In this document: piece by piece, positions 22,449 through 33,673 of the stretch | Numbering within the stretch: position 1 is the first letter of the stretch | Layout of the letters: the number at the start of each line of letters is the position of its first letter | Origin: Lepraria neglecta | Lineage: Eukaryota; Ascomycota; Lecanoromycetes; Lecanorales; Stereocaulaceae | DNA: 64,000 bases | Direction of reading: 5' to 3' | NCBI GenBank assembly: GCA_033220425.1 | Contig: CM065648.1 | Location: 3,348,001 to 3,412,000 of the forward strand | Translations under genes and position numbers: made by a program | Notes under the pieces: model-generated | Seen by the model: the letters and a program-made list of their open reading frames with translations, nothing else | Databases searched by the model: none | Told to the model about the DNA's origin: nothing

Positions 22449-24414
22449 CTAGATCTCCCGATAGTCCGTTGGCCGCTGGACGTTTCGCCTCCCCTGATGG
22501 CGATGTGGATTCACCGGTTTGCGAAAGTACGCGCTATCTTCATCATTATTCGATGGAGCGCTGAAAGTCGTCCGTTGCTGATTAGCAAAGTTGCCTCTGC
22601 CCTGCCCCTGGCCTTGCATACCCATCCCGTTCATGCCCATGCCATTCATATTCATATAGTTATTGTTCATCAGCTGCTGCTGGTTGTTGCCACCGTTTGG
22701 CATCATGCCATTCTGGAAGCCGTTCATGCCCTGCTGTGGAAAGCCTCCGCCCCACATATTGTTCCAGTCATTGTTCATGAATTGATTTGGCATCATCATT
22801 GGGTATGCCATTGCTGGATTCATACCCATCATAGGTGCCATGCTCATGGACATTCCCATGAAGTTGTTCATGTTGGGGAAAGCCATACCATTCATTCCGG
22901 GCATCATGAAATTGGCGTTTGAGAATGGGGATTGCTGGTTGGCAGACGTGTTGGAAGGGTTTGCTGGCTTCTGCGAGGGCGATTTAGGATTTGAATCGTT
23001 GTTAGTTGTTTGGTTCGTAGCGCTGCTAGTAGGACCTGGAGGTGTACGACGATTCTCCAGCTCAGAATCGGCACGTCGTTTCAGTGAAGTGCCTTCAGCC
23101 TTCTGGTCTTTCGTAGGCGATGAGGGTTTGTCGGCTTCGACGGTAGCTGGCGATTTGGTGGCCTCTCTTTCCTCTTTCTTGATTGTGATAGGGCTCTTGG
23201 AGCTCTCTTTCTTGACCTGTTCGGCAGCTTTCTCCTCCTCATAGCTGCGGATCTTAGCAACCATCTCTTCATCAGGTTTGAGATCATCGATTGGTACGTT
23301 ATCAGTAGAACATTCAGGACAGCGTAAATCATTCTCGAGTAATGCGTTGGTGATACAGTCATGGCAGAACGTCTTCTGGCAACACGGTGTCTTTGTTGGA
23401 TCTACAAACAGGTGCTTGTCGATCGAACATTCCAGGCCTCTATCTTGCAGCTCTTTGCTACCTTGAGCGGCAGCTTTCTGAGCTGCAGCAGAAACCTTAG
23501 CCTTTGCCTGATATTGATCCCATGCCGCCTTGTCAGGCTCCGCAATAACCCATTCGCCCTCCGCATTGACCATGACTCCTGGTGGTTGTTTTGTGTCATC
23601 TATGGTGCCGTCATTGGCAACGGTTGTAGGTTTCTCGACGGTCTTCAGGAATGAGCGAGGGATGCCGGTGGTACGTTTCACGCGTTGACGTCCATCAAAG
23701 GCGGGGTTATTGTTTGTGGGACAAGCTTGTATCCAATGGTCCTTTTCTCCGCATCGATAACAGACATAACCTGAGGGTGGTGGGTGATCTGGTACGTTTG
23801 CAGGTTTGCCCTTGTTGGGACCGGCGCGATGTACAGGTGTAGCACTGTCTACGTTAGCATACCAGTTCTTCATCCTTCAAACGTCTCTCGGGCAATACTC
23901 ACGTGGACATTTCCTGTTGCTGCTGTGCCCATTGATCTGCACCCATCTTGAACATTGCAGCAACTCTCTCCTCCTCTGTCTGAGCCCCGTTCATGCCCGT
24001 AAGCCCCGTGACTGGTGTAGATGAGGGCTTTATAGTAGATGCTTCCGATCGATGGGAATTCTTCGCGTTTTGGGGCATCTTGCCAGATACATATCGTGCA
24101 GCGCCTCCTCGTCCTGGTTTTGCAGCAGGTAGTCTTCGGGCAATGACTGTTGTCCCTCTCTGTATTATTGATGTATCATCGTCGTATACTACAGCTACGT
24201 CAGCACCATAAACAAAGATGTGGGGTCACTGATACTACTTACCTTCATGACCGTCTTCGGAGGTTATGACTAGCTCAAAGTCCGTGCCATCACCAAGCTT
24301 ACTTATCGTGATGATCTCTCGTTTCAATTCGAAGACTGAGATGCCCGTTCCATCAAAGGTTACCATAGATGGCTCCTTGGACGACTTGAAACGGAAGAAC
24401 ACGGATGAAGACAT
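22449..24414 (-). CDS. MPE1: Cleavage/polyadenylation factor subunit MPE1 (RBBP6-type, 617 aa)
   Basis: Subunit of the pre-mRNA cleavage and polyadenylation factor (CPF). Exons are 24414-24243, 24188-23903 and 23844-22449, with introns of 54 and 58 bp. Domains in order: a DWNN ubiquitin-like domain at residues 1-75 (MSSSVFFRFKSSKEPS, then FDGTGISVFELKREI); a CCHC zinc knuckle at about 181-194 (CYRCGEKDHWIQAC); and a RING-like domain at about 305-345 (CSIDKHLF, PCCQKTFCHDC, RCPEC). A Lys/Glu/Ser-rich linker and a Met/Asn/Gly/Gln-rich low-complexity C-terminal region follow. The low-complexity end is longer than in yeast and is common in filamentous fungi. All Cys and His positions of the knuckle and the RING core are present. 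It is convergent with UTP18. Confidence 0.93.
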
Positions 24415-24799
24415 GATGGCAGGGAATCTAGTTCACAGGTTTGTCAAGCAGGCTTGAGTCGTTGAGCCGGTGAGGGCCTCGAGAGCACTAGGTCAGACTC
24501 CTAGTCAGACTCCTGGTTGGGGTGAAGACCTTGACGCTTCGACTAGGATGGTTGGTTGTCGATGTCCGCTCAAAGGAATAGAATGGATGTCGTGGGGCAA
24601 GGTTCAATATTAGTATTGGAACAAGATATTGATTGTGTCTTGCGATACCCTAGAGCAGTCTGTTCTTGCTAGCACAAATCGTTCTTGGATTTCGGTGCTG
24701 CTAAGCACAGACAAAACACTCGCAGTTTCACTGATTACAGGATTTTGTAGCTCGAATACACAAGGCAGAGAATATTCGCAAAGGAAGAGATTGAGTGCG

Positions 24800-24806
24800 T
24801 GACTCA
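24800..24806. promoter_or_regulatory. TGACTCA, possible bZIP (Gcn4/Cpc1-type) site
   Basis: Exact palindromic heptamer about 390 bp upstream of the MPE1 start. Sequence match only; no functional evidence. Confidence 0.25.
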
Positions 24807-25176
24807 AAGCAACCCCAACGAAACTTCAGCCTCAAGTCAAATGCCAGCAACTTCCTCTCTCTGTGTTCCAAAGCCTCAGACCAGGATATTTAGGAAGCTC
24901 TCGGTAGCCTCGCTCGCTCGCTGGATGATGAAAGTGATGGGATTCGTTAGATGACACGGTCGCACGTCTGTGCCTGTGGATGTACGGATCAACACCAAAG
25001 GAAAATGAGAGGCCAACAAGTGCTCAACAGTAAGGAGTGAAGTCGTCAAAGTGTTTTTGAGGTACGAAAGGTGTCACGGTCAAAGTGATGGGATATGTAC
25101 TGTTCTTGATAAGTTGGTTGATGGGAAAGAGGAAAAGAAGGGAAGAAGATGGAAGGAAGTTTTTAAGCACTTGCGA

Positions 25177-25183
25177 TGACTCA
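25177..25183. promoter_or_regulatory. TGACTCA, possible bZIP (Gcn4/Cpc1-type) site
   Basis: Second exact copy, about 760 bp upstream of MPE1 and just past the HIS7 3' end. Sequence match only. Confidence 0.2.
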
Positions 25184-25354
25184 GCATCGCCAGTCTTAGC
25201 GGCTCATTCACACTGTCTTCGAATCATGTGTATTTCCTTTGTCTTTTTGAGCACACAAAGCTACTCTCTGATTTTTCTTGTAACTTTAAGCTTTATCTGA
25301 TTTCTACGTCTATGATCTAGTACAATCGTGCCCGTTATCTAAAGGCATGCATTC

Positions 25355-27135
25355 CTAGATTTTGTCCTCAAATTGCCTCACTAGGAAGCCTTTTTCAGCC
25401 AAGTAGTCTTTGACGTCTTTAACTGTATACTCGCCACGGTGGAACTGGAGAAGGCATTAGCGTAGACCAGGCGAGATGGTTTGGGAATGGCGAGACATAC
25501 CATGCCGGCTCCTAGAGCGGCGTCTGTAGGTGTTTGCTGGAATACATCCTCAAAGTGGGCCGGATTGCCAGCACCACTTGATGAAATGACTGGGATCTTG
25601 ATTGATTTCTTGACGTCGTTGATCAATTCCAAATCGAATCCGCTGTTACTACCATCTTTGTCTATGCAATTAAGCAAGATCTCCCCAGCACCCATTGCTT
25701 CCACGGCGGTGACGAGCTGATGAACGTCCATATCTCGTCCCTCACGTCCTCCTTTAATAGTACATTGGTACCAGCAGTATTCCTCGCCTGAAGGACTTGG
25801 ATGCGCGGTTTTGATCGTGTGATGCTTTGTCACCTCGGGCGACTTGACATGGACACGCTTGGGATCGACGCTGACCACAACGGCTTGATTCCCATATGCA
25901 GCGGATATCGTCTCTATCGCCGTCTCACCAGAAAGGCGTTTTCCCCTGAGAATATACTCCTCAGCAGCAGTGACGGCATCTGACCCGATGCTGACTTTGT
26001 CAGCGCCAGACTTGAAGTACAGCGTGGCCACTTCGAGGGCAGACACCTTGGTCCCGTCAGTATCAACAGTATCGCGTATTCCACCTCCTATAGTCAACGG
26101 CACGAAGACATTTTCTGATGTCTGCCTCAAGATCTCCAGCATCGGTAGGTCTGCGAGAGGACAGTTGCGAAAGGAAGTTATGTTTAGGAATGTTATCTCA
26201 TCAGAGCCTTCTTCATAATACTTGCGTGCCATGTCCACGGGTTTCCCAAGATTCCGAACCTGGCCTTCACCCTTTTCGCGGACGTCATACTGATCGCCTT
26301 TCGTGACGACAAGATCGCCTTGGTCATTTGTGCGCACATCTAGACATGCAATGACTCTGCGCGTAAGGCCTTGACCGACATCGTACCACAACGTTTCTTC
26401 CCAGGTTTCCCGTCGTTTGCTTTCGAGGAACGCCTTCAGGGCTCTCAAGCCAGCGAGCCCACTTTTCTCTGGATGGAATTGTGTTGCAAAGACATTTTCT
26501 CGACCAATGGCACCTACGAATTGCTCTCCTCCATATTTGGCCGTCGCAACAGTCCAGCCGTGGCGCTCAAAGAGTCCTTCTTCATATGGGACTGCGTACG
26601 AATGGACGTAGTAGTACTTGCTGCTATTTCGTAGCCCATAGAAGCTTTCGGCTTGCGGTGATCCAATTTTATTCGTCGCCGCCGAGTTCCATCCAATATG
26701 TGGTACGCTCTTCTCATTGTCATCAAATCTCACAAGCTTCCCAGGTATTATGCCAAGACCGGGTACGTCTGGGTTCTCAGCGGATCCTTCAAACAATGCC
26801 TGAAGGCCGACACATATTCCTAGAAACGGTTTGCCAGAATCAATGTGCTTGCGAATTGGTTCGAGATATCCGCTTTGGGAAAATTGGGTAAGGCAGTGGC
26901 CGAAATGGCCCACGCCCGGTAGGATCAATGACTAATCGCATGCTATCAGCTCTTCTTTACTAGTAGGCGTCTCAGTGTTATCACCATTGAGGCAGGAGTA
27001 TTTGCTAGTTACCTCAGCAGATTCAATGTCTTCGGGTTCCTTGATCCATGCTATTGTGTAGCCAAGCTTCTCAATTGCGTTTGCCAGTGACCGAACGTTA
27101 CCGGCAACATAATCGAGGAGGTGTACGGTAGGCAT
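25355..27135 (-). CDS. HIS7: Imidazole glycerol phosphate synthase HisHF (547 aa)
   Basis: Bifunctional glutamine amidotransferase/cyclase of histidine synthesis. It converts PRFAR plus glutamine into imidazole glycerol phosphate and AICAR, the latter feeding purine synthesis. Exons are 27135-27013, 26931-25501 and 25444-25355, with introns of 81 and 56 bp. The N-terminal HisH half starts [14 protein letters not shown] and carries the nucleophile Cys in GICVGLQ (about residue 81) and the His/Glu pair in FHPEKSG (about 194/196). The HisF barrel begins near residue 231 with [10 protein letters not shown] and contains [10 protein letters not shown] and [12 protein letters not shown]. The last exon supplies [15 protein letters not shown]. 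All catalytic motifs are intact and the length equals the fungal norm. It is divergent from the 580-aa gene at 27752. Confidence 0.95.
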
Positions 27136-27751
27136 ATCGCATCATCCTGTTCCTTTTGTTGACGTTTTGCACATAACGTTCTGAAAAGTGGTCGTGAATG
27201 GGATTTGACAAAGGCGTATCTGTGCGCATTGAGTTGTAAACTTTTTGACGACAAGGATCTTTGTTGCGCTAGAGGCTCAAACGGCGCTAAATGTTTATCA
27301 GGTGACAGGGGTTGCTCCTACCAAAGCCTGGATTTGGGCATCGAATAACGTACGAGAAGCAACCACTTGACATTGATCACTCATTTATCACGCACTATTC
27401 CTGTCATCTCTCCATAATCCCAACAATATGTAATACTAGCTACACCGATGTTAAGAGACGCCCTGTCGCCCTCTATATACCTGCGCCTTGAACGCCCCGC
27501 CAAGCTTCGAGCTGTCATTCATCCCTAGCTCACCTGCAACGTATCACAGGCACTAGAGCCTCAGCTCCCATCGCCCTATCGGACTCTCCCGGACAAGTCA
27601 ACGACTCTTCAAACATCTATAACAAGGCCTGCAAGAGAGATTGTTCATCCATCGCTACAACTTTCGCGCTCGCAAATCACTGGGCTTGATCGCAACAGAG
27701 GATTTGACTACATCTGCTCGACGAGGATCAAAACCTACCTGATCGTTTACC
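27136..27751. other. Divergent promoter region
   Basis: About 616 bp shared by HIS7 (-) and the 580-aa protein gene (+). No supported ORF and no TGACTCA copy seen here. Confidence 0.4.
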
Positions 27752-29494
27752 ATGGCCTTTCGTCAGCCTACCTTTGCACCTGCGTCGCGGCCGACTACCT
27801 CTCACGAGCCCGAATATGATGCTGCAGCTACTCCCATTTCACCATTACACAATCGCATCGAAGACTCCCAAGAATGGATACTCTTTCCCTCAGCTCAGGC
27901 CGAGTCGACTACACAGACGCAGACCTCGACAGAGCGTACGCCTCGGACGGCTGGTCTGTCGAGGCTAAGTGACTTCGGCTCCCTCACTGCAAGATCAAGA
28001 CAGGATGAGGCTGTAGCTTACGAGGCTACAAATGGCTCTATTGAGGACGACGAAGATTTAGACAGCTTAGACGAGGGTTTGCACGCTTTCCAAGAACCGG
28101 CCGCACACCACAGATCAGGCTACTTTGACCAGAGCGGCTCGATACTACCCAGGCATGATGGCTTAGGCACTTTTCCGACAACGAGTCCACCTATACAAGA
28201 GCAATTGTGGCACTTTGAACAATATAACCCAAGGAAGAGATCGATTTCAGGACATCAGAGGCGGCACTCCAGCGTTCAGAGGCGATTTGATACTCTTGAG
28301 GATAATGATGCCGCTATCATTGAGGGAGAGAGGAGAGAGAGGATTGAGAAGTGGAGAATGGAACACTCAAGGGTCCTATTAAATGAAATCGAAAGGGAAA
28401 CCAGAAAGCGAAGGACGAGCGTCGTCAGTAGACGGACAGAACGTACACCAAGCAGCGCTGGCTTAGAGTATATCATCAAGGAGTCCATTCATGCCCAGAC
28501 GGAAGGCCAAGCACAAAATGAAGATAAGGAGGCAGAAAGTCCGACAGTTGAAGACGACGAAACTTTCTGGCAACGGATCACAAGAAGGGTCATTCGAGAC
28601 TTCATTGGCATTGATGACTCGTTGCTCTCCGTGATCTTAGGGGAGTCGTTGGCAGATGACAGACCAGCCAGCAGTCGTTCTTCCGGATTACCTTCGTCGA
28701 AATCTATACGTCTAGATACCTCTATACCAACGACAACCGCAGCGAGTTGGGAAGGGCGCCTATTGGAACGATTGACTCGTGAGCTTGGAATCCTAGTACA
28801 ACATCTCACCGACCACCCAGGCGCATTCAGTACGCCTTACAATCCCTCTACATCCGACTATGCTGGGATGCCAGTCACTGTTCCAACCTCGTCGAAGACC
28901 CAACCAAAACCATCCACACCGCCTGTAAACTTGGTCTCGAATTCTTCTACTTCCTTCAACTTCAATCCCACCCTTCAAGACGCACGCCTCGCCACCCCGA
29001 CGTCCACCGACTCTGCGCATGCCGCTCTCTGGGGTATTGAAGAGGAACCCTCATCTGATGCCGAGATGAACGAGCGTGAATATTGGGAACAAACTCCCGA
29101 TGTTAAGACTGTCTTTCGCTTCCTCCACAATCGCTTTACATCCGAACGTCGACCCTCGGCTGCTGCTAAGACTCCTAGCATCGCTGCTACGTCTACCCCA
29201 GACTCCCTTCGCCGTGCTGCTGTCATCCGCCAATTTCACCCTCTGGTCTCCCGCGCCGCTGCAACATGGGATCAAAGACATGGACATGCGAGACGACATA
29301 GCTTGCTTCGGGGAAGGAGCGGAAGTAGTTGTGCCAGCAGTATTGTGGGGAGTGGAAGGAGAGGTGTAGCACTGAGAGGAAGTAGTTTGGCCAGCTCTTC
29401 GAGAAACTACTGGGATCTCGGCGGGAGTGGGGTCGGAAGTGGAGGGGAGAGTGCCATTGTCGGGGGTGGCATAGGCGCCTGGGGTGAGGTATGA
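27752..29494 (+). CDS. Conserved-looking fungal hypothetical protein (580 aa)
   Basis: A single uninterrupted ORF of 580 codons. The N-terminal 200 residues are polar, Ser/Thr-rich and likely disordered. A charged helical segment lies at about 190-225 (EGERRERIEKWRMEHSRVL). It is followed by a compact part with aromatic and hydrophobic residues at about 265-300 (DETFWQRITRRVIRDFIGID) and 330-355 (WEGRLLERLTRELGILVQHL). A third structured patch is at about 445-470 (WEQTPDVKTVFRFLHNRF). The last 70 residues are Gly/Ser/Arg-rich and end GGGIGAWGEV. No signal peptide or membrane segment is seen. Codon use and length leave little doubt that it is a gene, but I do not recognise the family and give no function. 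Confidence 0.8.
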   Translation: MAFRQPTFAPASRPTTSHEPEYDAAATPISPLHNRIEDSQEWILFPSAQAESTTQTQTSTERTPRTAGLSRLSDFGSLTARSRQDEAVAYEATNGSIEDDEDLDSLDEGLHAFQEPAAHHRSGYFDQSGSILPRHDGLGTFPTTSPPIQEQLWHFEQYNPRKRSISGHQRRHSSVQRRFDTLEDNDAAIIEGERRERIEKWRMEHSRVLLNEIERETRKRRTSVVSRRTERTPSSAGLEYIIKESIHAQTEGQAQNEDKEAESPTVEDDETFWQRITRRVIRDFIGIDDSLLSVILGESLADDRPASSRSSGLPSSKSIRLDTSIPTTTAASWEGRLLERLTRELGILVQHLTDHPGAFSTPYNPSTSDYAGMPVTVPTSSKTQPKPSTPPVNLVSNSSTSFNFNPTLQDARLATPTSTDSAHAALWGIEEEPSSDAEMNEREYWEQTPDVKTVFRFLHNRFTSERRPSAAAKTPSIAATSTPDSLRRAAVIRQFHPLVSRAAATWDQRHGHARRHSLLRGRSGSSCASSIVGSGRRGVALRGSSLASSSRNYWDLGGSGVGSGGESAIVGGGIGAWGEV

Positions 29495-30661
29495 TACGAT
29501 TATGACCATAGTTTCAATGTACGATGTGACACAGGTAATGAGTACGGATGTCTGAGCATTAGAGCGTTACAGCGAGCGGCATGAGATTGGTTACGAGGTA
29601 CGAGGCGCTTTGGGATCTGGCTAGATCTTCTCTCAGACCATTACTGCATATGCATCATGAAGCATTACGATTGATTTTGCATTTGATATTATGACGTCTC
29701 ACCCAGATTAGAAGCGTGCATATCTTTGGATAGCTAGACATCTCAATTTCATCTGTACGACCATGGACAACATCAGTCAGCAACGACTTCTTGTCCTTCT
29801 CCTCAGACATTCTCGAACGATCAATCGTTCCCCACCACATTGTTCTTCATACACATCATCGGCGATGTGACGTTCTTGCAGGTGGACTATTCCAAACAAA
29901 GATACTAAGAGTGTCCGTTCTGCTAACGGCGTGCCCTAGATAGGAAAGTGCATCCGCTGTCATGCCATTGCCTATAATGCTTGGCTTTTGCGGCTGAACA
30001 TATCAGCCAGCAGAAAAACACCACAATCAGTGCCATCCCTTGATTCCATTGGGTGAGTCGCAGGCTATCACGATACTAAGAGTATAGTCCTCGACATTCT
30101 ACAAGACTACGCGGGCTGTGCTAACTCCACCATTGCGAAAATATGTGGGTGGCTGGCTTGGCTTGCACAAAGCCAGCTGAGGCCGCAAGTTCTCGTCTAC
30201 AGTCGACTAGATCCAGCACAAGCTCTACATTGATAGCGCTCCATGGTACAGCTGAGTCGTATTACACCGCGGGACTGTTGCGTCCGCATGCTGGGCAAGC
30301 TACTGATTGTGTACAAAAGGGCGAAGATGGACCAGATGGATATTCTTCCTTTCCACGCCTTTTGAAATTATCTGTCATGTAAAAGCAAGGTAAATTTTTG
30401 TGTTTGCAGCTTTCAAAGAAGATCTTGGGTGGCCAAAAGACTTAAAGTACATCTAATAGCGCTACGTCTCAAGGACAATATGCTGATGTTAGGCAACTAG
30501 ACGCTTCTCATTAAATCATTTACCACTCGAAGATAACCCTCTCAAATTTGGCCTCTTCCCCAGGAAGCAAATTGGACCCAAGGTTCAATGTCAACCCTCC
30601 AGCGTCACTCGGTGAACATCGGAACTACTCCACAGGCTGCATCGTATGCTGAGATTATACA
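29495..30661. other. Gene-poor intergenic stretch
   Basis: About 1.2 kb with only short frames. A 79-codon frame at 30143-30382 (+) has no supporting feature. This begins the decayed island that extends to about 36.7 kb. Confidence 0.4.
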
Positions 30662-31473
30662 GACATCGATCGGTTCGCCAAAGAGCGTAAACTGAGTGTA
30701 TTCAAGAAGTTCACATTCGTTCTCGATGACTTAGTCGAAGCCCTAGCGCGCATTTGGGGACCGTTCCCTACGAATGATAAGCTCTCACAGCTGATTCGCG
30801 AAATTGAAAACTTGCGTAACTTAAGACCATCTCAAGGCGGAAGCGTCAGCGCTCAAGACGTAGGCCGACTAGAAGCTGCACAACGAGACGTCGCCAAAGC
30901 GAAAAGACTCGAGGCCATTCGAAAACTGGCCTAGAAGCACTTCCGTCACCTCAATCGATCAATGATACAGCTCCAAATGGAAAACCATTTCCCGGACCCA
31001 TCAAAGTTGCCTTGGACGACTTGAAAGCTCGGTCTGATGGAAATGTCGCGAAGAGCAAAGACCTCGAAGCTGTCAGGGACGGTATATCGATGACAATAAA
31101 CCAACTGGAGGAAGCCAAAGGAAAATCGGACGCAGCAATCCAAGCATACGAGCAAATGGCCTCCAAAAGTATTTTCCAGCTCAGCCACCAAAAGATGACA
31201 GACATCAAAATAGCGTGGATGAAAGTAGAAAAAGAGCTACTCAGCATAAACCAAGAAATCGCGGTCTTGACCGAGAGAGAGAAGGTAGCAATGGTTCATG
31301 TGTACAAACTGCAAGATGAGGTGCAGATTATCAGCGAGCGGCACGAAATGCAGGTTGAACTGATCGCGTTGACTCTGTGGACAAGCTTCGTCGAAACTGT
31401 GGGAGTTAGTCCTAATCACCGGGTGACCAGGGCAAGACTCTTCTTCACTTGGATCGCCATCGATCGACTTTGA
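30662..31473 (+). pseudogene. Coiled-coil protein remnant in two frames
   Basis: The first part, from 30662 to a TAG at 30931-30933, reads as a helical peptide (RFAKERKLSVFKKFTFVLDD, then KLSQLIREIENLRNL and RLEAAQRDVAKAKRLEAI). The second part, in another frame to 31473, continues with heptad-like Leu/Ile and Lys/Glu (VALDDLKARSDG, INQLEEAKGKSDAAIQAYE, VEKELLSINQEIAVLTERE). Both parts share the same coiled-coil character, so this is best read as one gene broken by a frame change near 30930; an undetected intron is an alternative. A following segment at 31595-31888 has a Cys/Gly/Trp-rich composition but is not clearly linked. No family is recognised. Confidence 0.5.
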
Positions 31474-31888
31474 TGAAGCTACAATTTCAGTAAAAGTTGA
31501 CAGAAGGAAACAAAACAAAACCAATCGGCCTTGTGCTGACGCTTTCGCCACTAGCCGTGAGGTCTGCAAAGGCTATGCGCTGCTATTCTCAGCTTTGTTC
31601 TACCCGACCTTGGTTGACCCCAAAGGCATCGACAAAAATCTTGCATGCAAAGACTTCGGCGGACAAATGAAAACAGGCGAAAATACCAGAGCACGGCCTG
31701 ATGAGGGAACTGACGCCGGGCACGAGTGGAACGCTTTCCCGATCAACTCAGGTACTTCGATTGATGATTCGAAGAGGTTCAAGATTATCGACTGTTGTTG
31801 GGCCCAAGGCCCTGGATGCAAAGGACCATTTGACCCTACCTGGTTCATAACGAGCAATCTTGACTTACGCAATCATTTCCCCACATGA

Positions 31889-33452
31889 AGCAAAGCAACC
31901 GGTGCTACATCGGCGTAGCTGGAGTTCGTGCCGCCAGGGAAAGAGATCCAGACTCGAGAACAGTTCCGGACGAATGATCTTGTCATAATCAGGAGCGGAC
32001 CTGAGGCGCGCATGATGGAGAGATCATCTTTGAGCCCGCCTCAGCACATTATCACGGAATCTAGGACCTTGACAATTTGAGTTTACGGGTGCTTTTTCGT
32101 GTTCGGAGGTTATACCGTAAATTTTAAAACCATTGGCGGGAATGCTAAAATACTTTCGGGGTACCCTACTACACAACCAAATTTTGGTAGTAGAAGAGGC
32201 GGACCGTACTATAGACTACGAACGTGCCCCGAAGGACGCCCCGCGCGCCCGTCGGGCGCCTCACCCAGAAATCGGTCCGAGGCGTGTCCGGGGCCATGCA
32301 AATCACGAGTTAGGGCGCCGCTCGGGCCTACCCTCAACTACTGCCGGAACCCCCTGACTAGCCTCCGTAGCTCCTTATCTAGTTCCCGCAGCCCCTTGGC
32401 AAGTTCCTGCGGGCGTATACCCTAACACCGCCATTACGTACCACTGTCGTAACCTTGGGGCACCGCCCAGGCCTTTTACCCTACGAGCAAATCGCCGGAA
32501 TTGATTTTGGGGTCGCGTTGGGACTAGCCCCCGGGGCTCCTCAGGGGGTGTTTTGCTCCGATCGAACATCAAATTTTTTTATATATAGCTGAAATCACGT
32601 GACGTCGCCCGACGAGCGCCCGGGGTGCCTTATAACCCAGGGGCTGTGTAGGGCGTTAGCGGCGGGGATAGCCGTTAGGGCTCCCAAGAGGCTCCCGAGA
32701 GGGCCTGGCGGGCGCTCGTTTAGACCCTGTAGCCCCCGAAATAGCTCGCGCTTAGGCCCGGGGCTGCTGGGGCCGCGTTCGAATTTGCCGACAGGGCATA
32801 GTTTGCCGTTCTGGGAACTGCTTCAGCACATAATAACTTCTCGACAATAGATCTTATCGAGAAATCTTTGGTACATAAATTATAGCTTGATTGATTTTGA
32901 GTAGTCTGCTCCGCAGTTGCGAGTTTATAACTCTATTATTCGTGGTGTTATTTAAGTACGCGATTTACTGCTAGCCCTTCCAGATCGGCAAACTTATTTT
33001 TACCCCGCGAGGCACTATATATTGCGCCCGGCGGGCTTTATTATTACCCTTTTAGGAAGACTATATAGGCACTACTGCATAGACAACGCATTACAGTACG
33101 GTCCTCCCTAGGTACCTCTTCTAGAACTAAAATTTGGTGTGTAGTAGGGTAGCTCTTTTCCTCACTGGTACTAAGTCTACTGCGGACATCAAGGCAAAGG
33201 ATATTGAGCCATTCACGCTCGATGATGGTGGCATCTGGAGAGCTCAGAAGGACGTGAGTAAATTTTTGCGGAATGGCGCCTTGAGTGTGGTCATTGTGGC
33301 TGCCTATAAAGATGGTACAGTGCAAGGCTACCAAAGAGTTGATAGCTGTTGGGGGAGGGATTGAGTGGAAAGAGGTTGCGTCCCTCGACGTCGCAGGAAA
33401 GGGGCGAGTCTCTCTGTGGGCTTCTAGATTGCTAGTTTTGCGACAGTGTTGT
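31889..33452. other. Repeat-like region with GC-rich core
   Basis: No supported gene. From about 32190 to 32810 the base composition turns strongly GC-rich with many CCCCG/GGGGC words, unlike the AT-richer flanks. It is split by an AT-rich tract (about 32565-32590). From about 32820 to 32970 the sequence is AT-rich and resembles transposon-terminal DNA. At 32974-33007 there is an end motif like the TIR at 19526. The 76-codon frame at 33134-33364 (+) is possible but unsupported. Confidence 0.45.
32974..33007. repeat. Solo TIR-like end related to the 19.5-kb element
   Basis: Read on the minus strand this gives GCCTCGCGGGGTAAAAA, then TTTGCCGATCTGG. That parallels the outer arm of the 19526-20065 element (CTCTCGCGGGGTAAAAA, CTGCCGATTTGG). 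No matching partner arm was noticed within the preceding kilobase, so this is a solo or strongly diverged end. Confidence 0.55.
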
Positions 33453-33673
33453 TTATATGTACACGGAATATCGGGATAAGCGAACGATCTGAGGCGCTGG
33501 TGGCCGGTTGTCGTGTCGTCGGACTTACATTTGTAGCGCTTACCGCCCTGGATAATTACCAAGGCTACGTCGGCTCCACACAGGATATATAATACATGGG
33601 CTTTTCTGATCGCGCCCCGAGCTCTCCTGCGTAATTTCTCCCTCTTTTGTCTCGATTCGTTATTGACAGCCAT
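33453..33673 (-). pseudogene. MADS-box-like small ORF with frameshift
   Basis: From the ATG at 33673 the peptide begins with a basic, MADS-like block (SRQKREKLRRRARGAIRKAH) followed by LCGADVALVI and GGKRYKCKS. This is the core pattern of SRF/MADS DNA-binding domains (basic helix, then the LCxAxVALII strand). The expected continuation RPPAPQIVRLSRYSVYI is present just downstream but in another frame, ending at a TAA at 33453-33455. One inserted or lost base near 33510 therefore breaks it. A GTAAGT at the junction could also be an intron donor, but I see no acceptor that restores the frame. Compact, diverged MADS-like ORFs of this type seem common in fungi; I infer a former DNA-binding protein. 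Confidence 0.55.

Larger units (their letters stand above)
24415..25354. other. Intergenic, MPE1 promoter side and HIS7 3' side
   Basis: About 940 bp without a supported ORF. It contains two TGACTCA heptamers, listed separately. Confidence 0.4.

Noticed and set aside
33134-33364. 76-codon ORF (+) with plausible composition
   Set aside because: Possibly coding, but no homologue, splice site or partner segment was found, so it was not called.
33044-33452. Continuation of the MADS-like ORF to 209 codons
   Set aside because: The family-like continuation is in a different frame and ends at 33453; the rest of this frame has no recognisable sequence.
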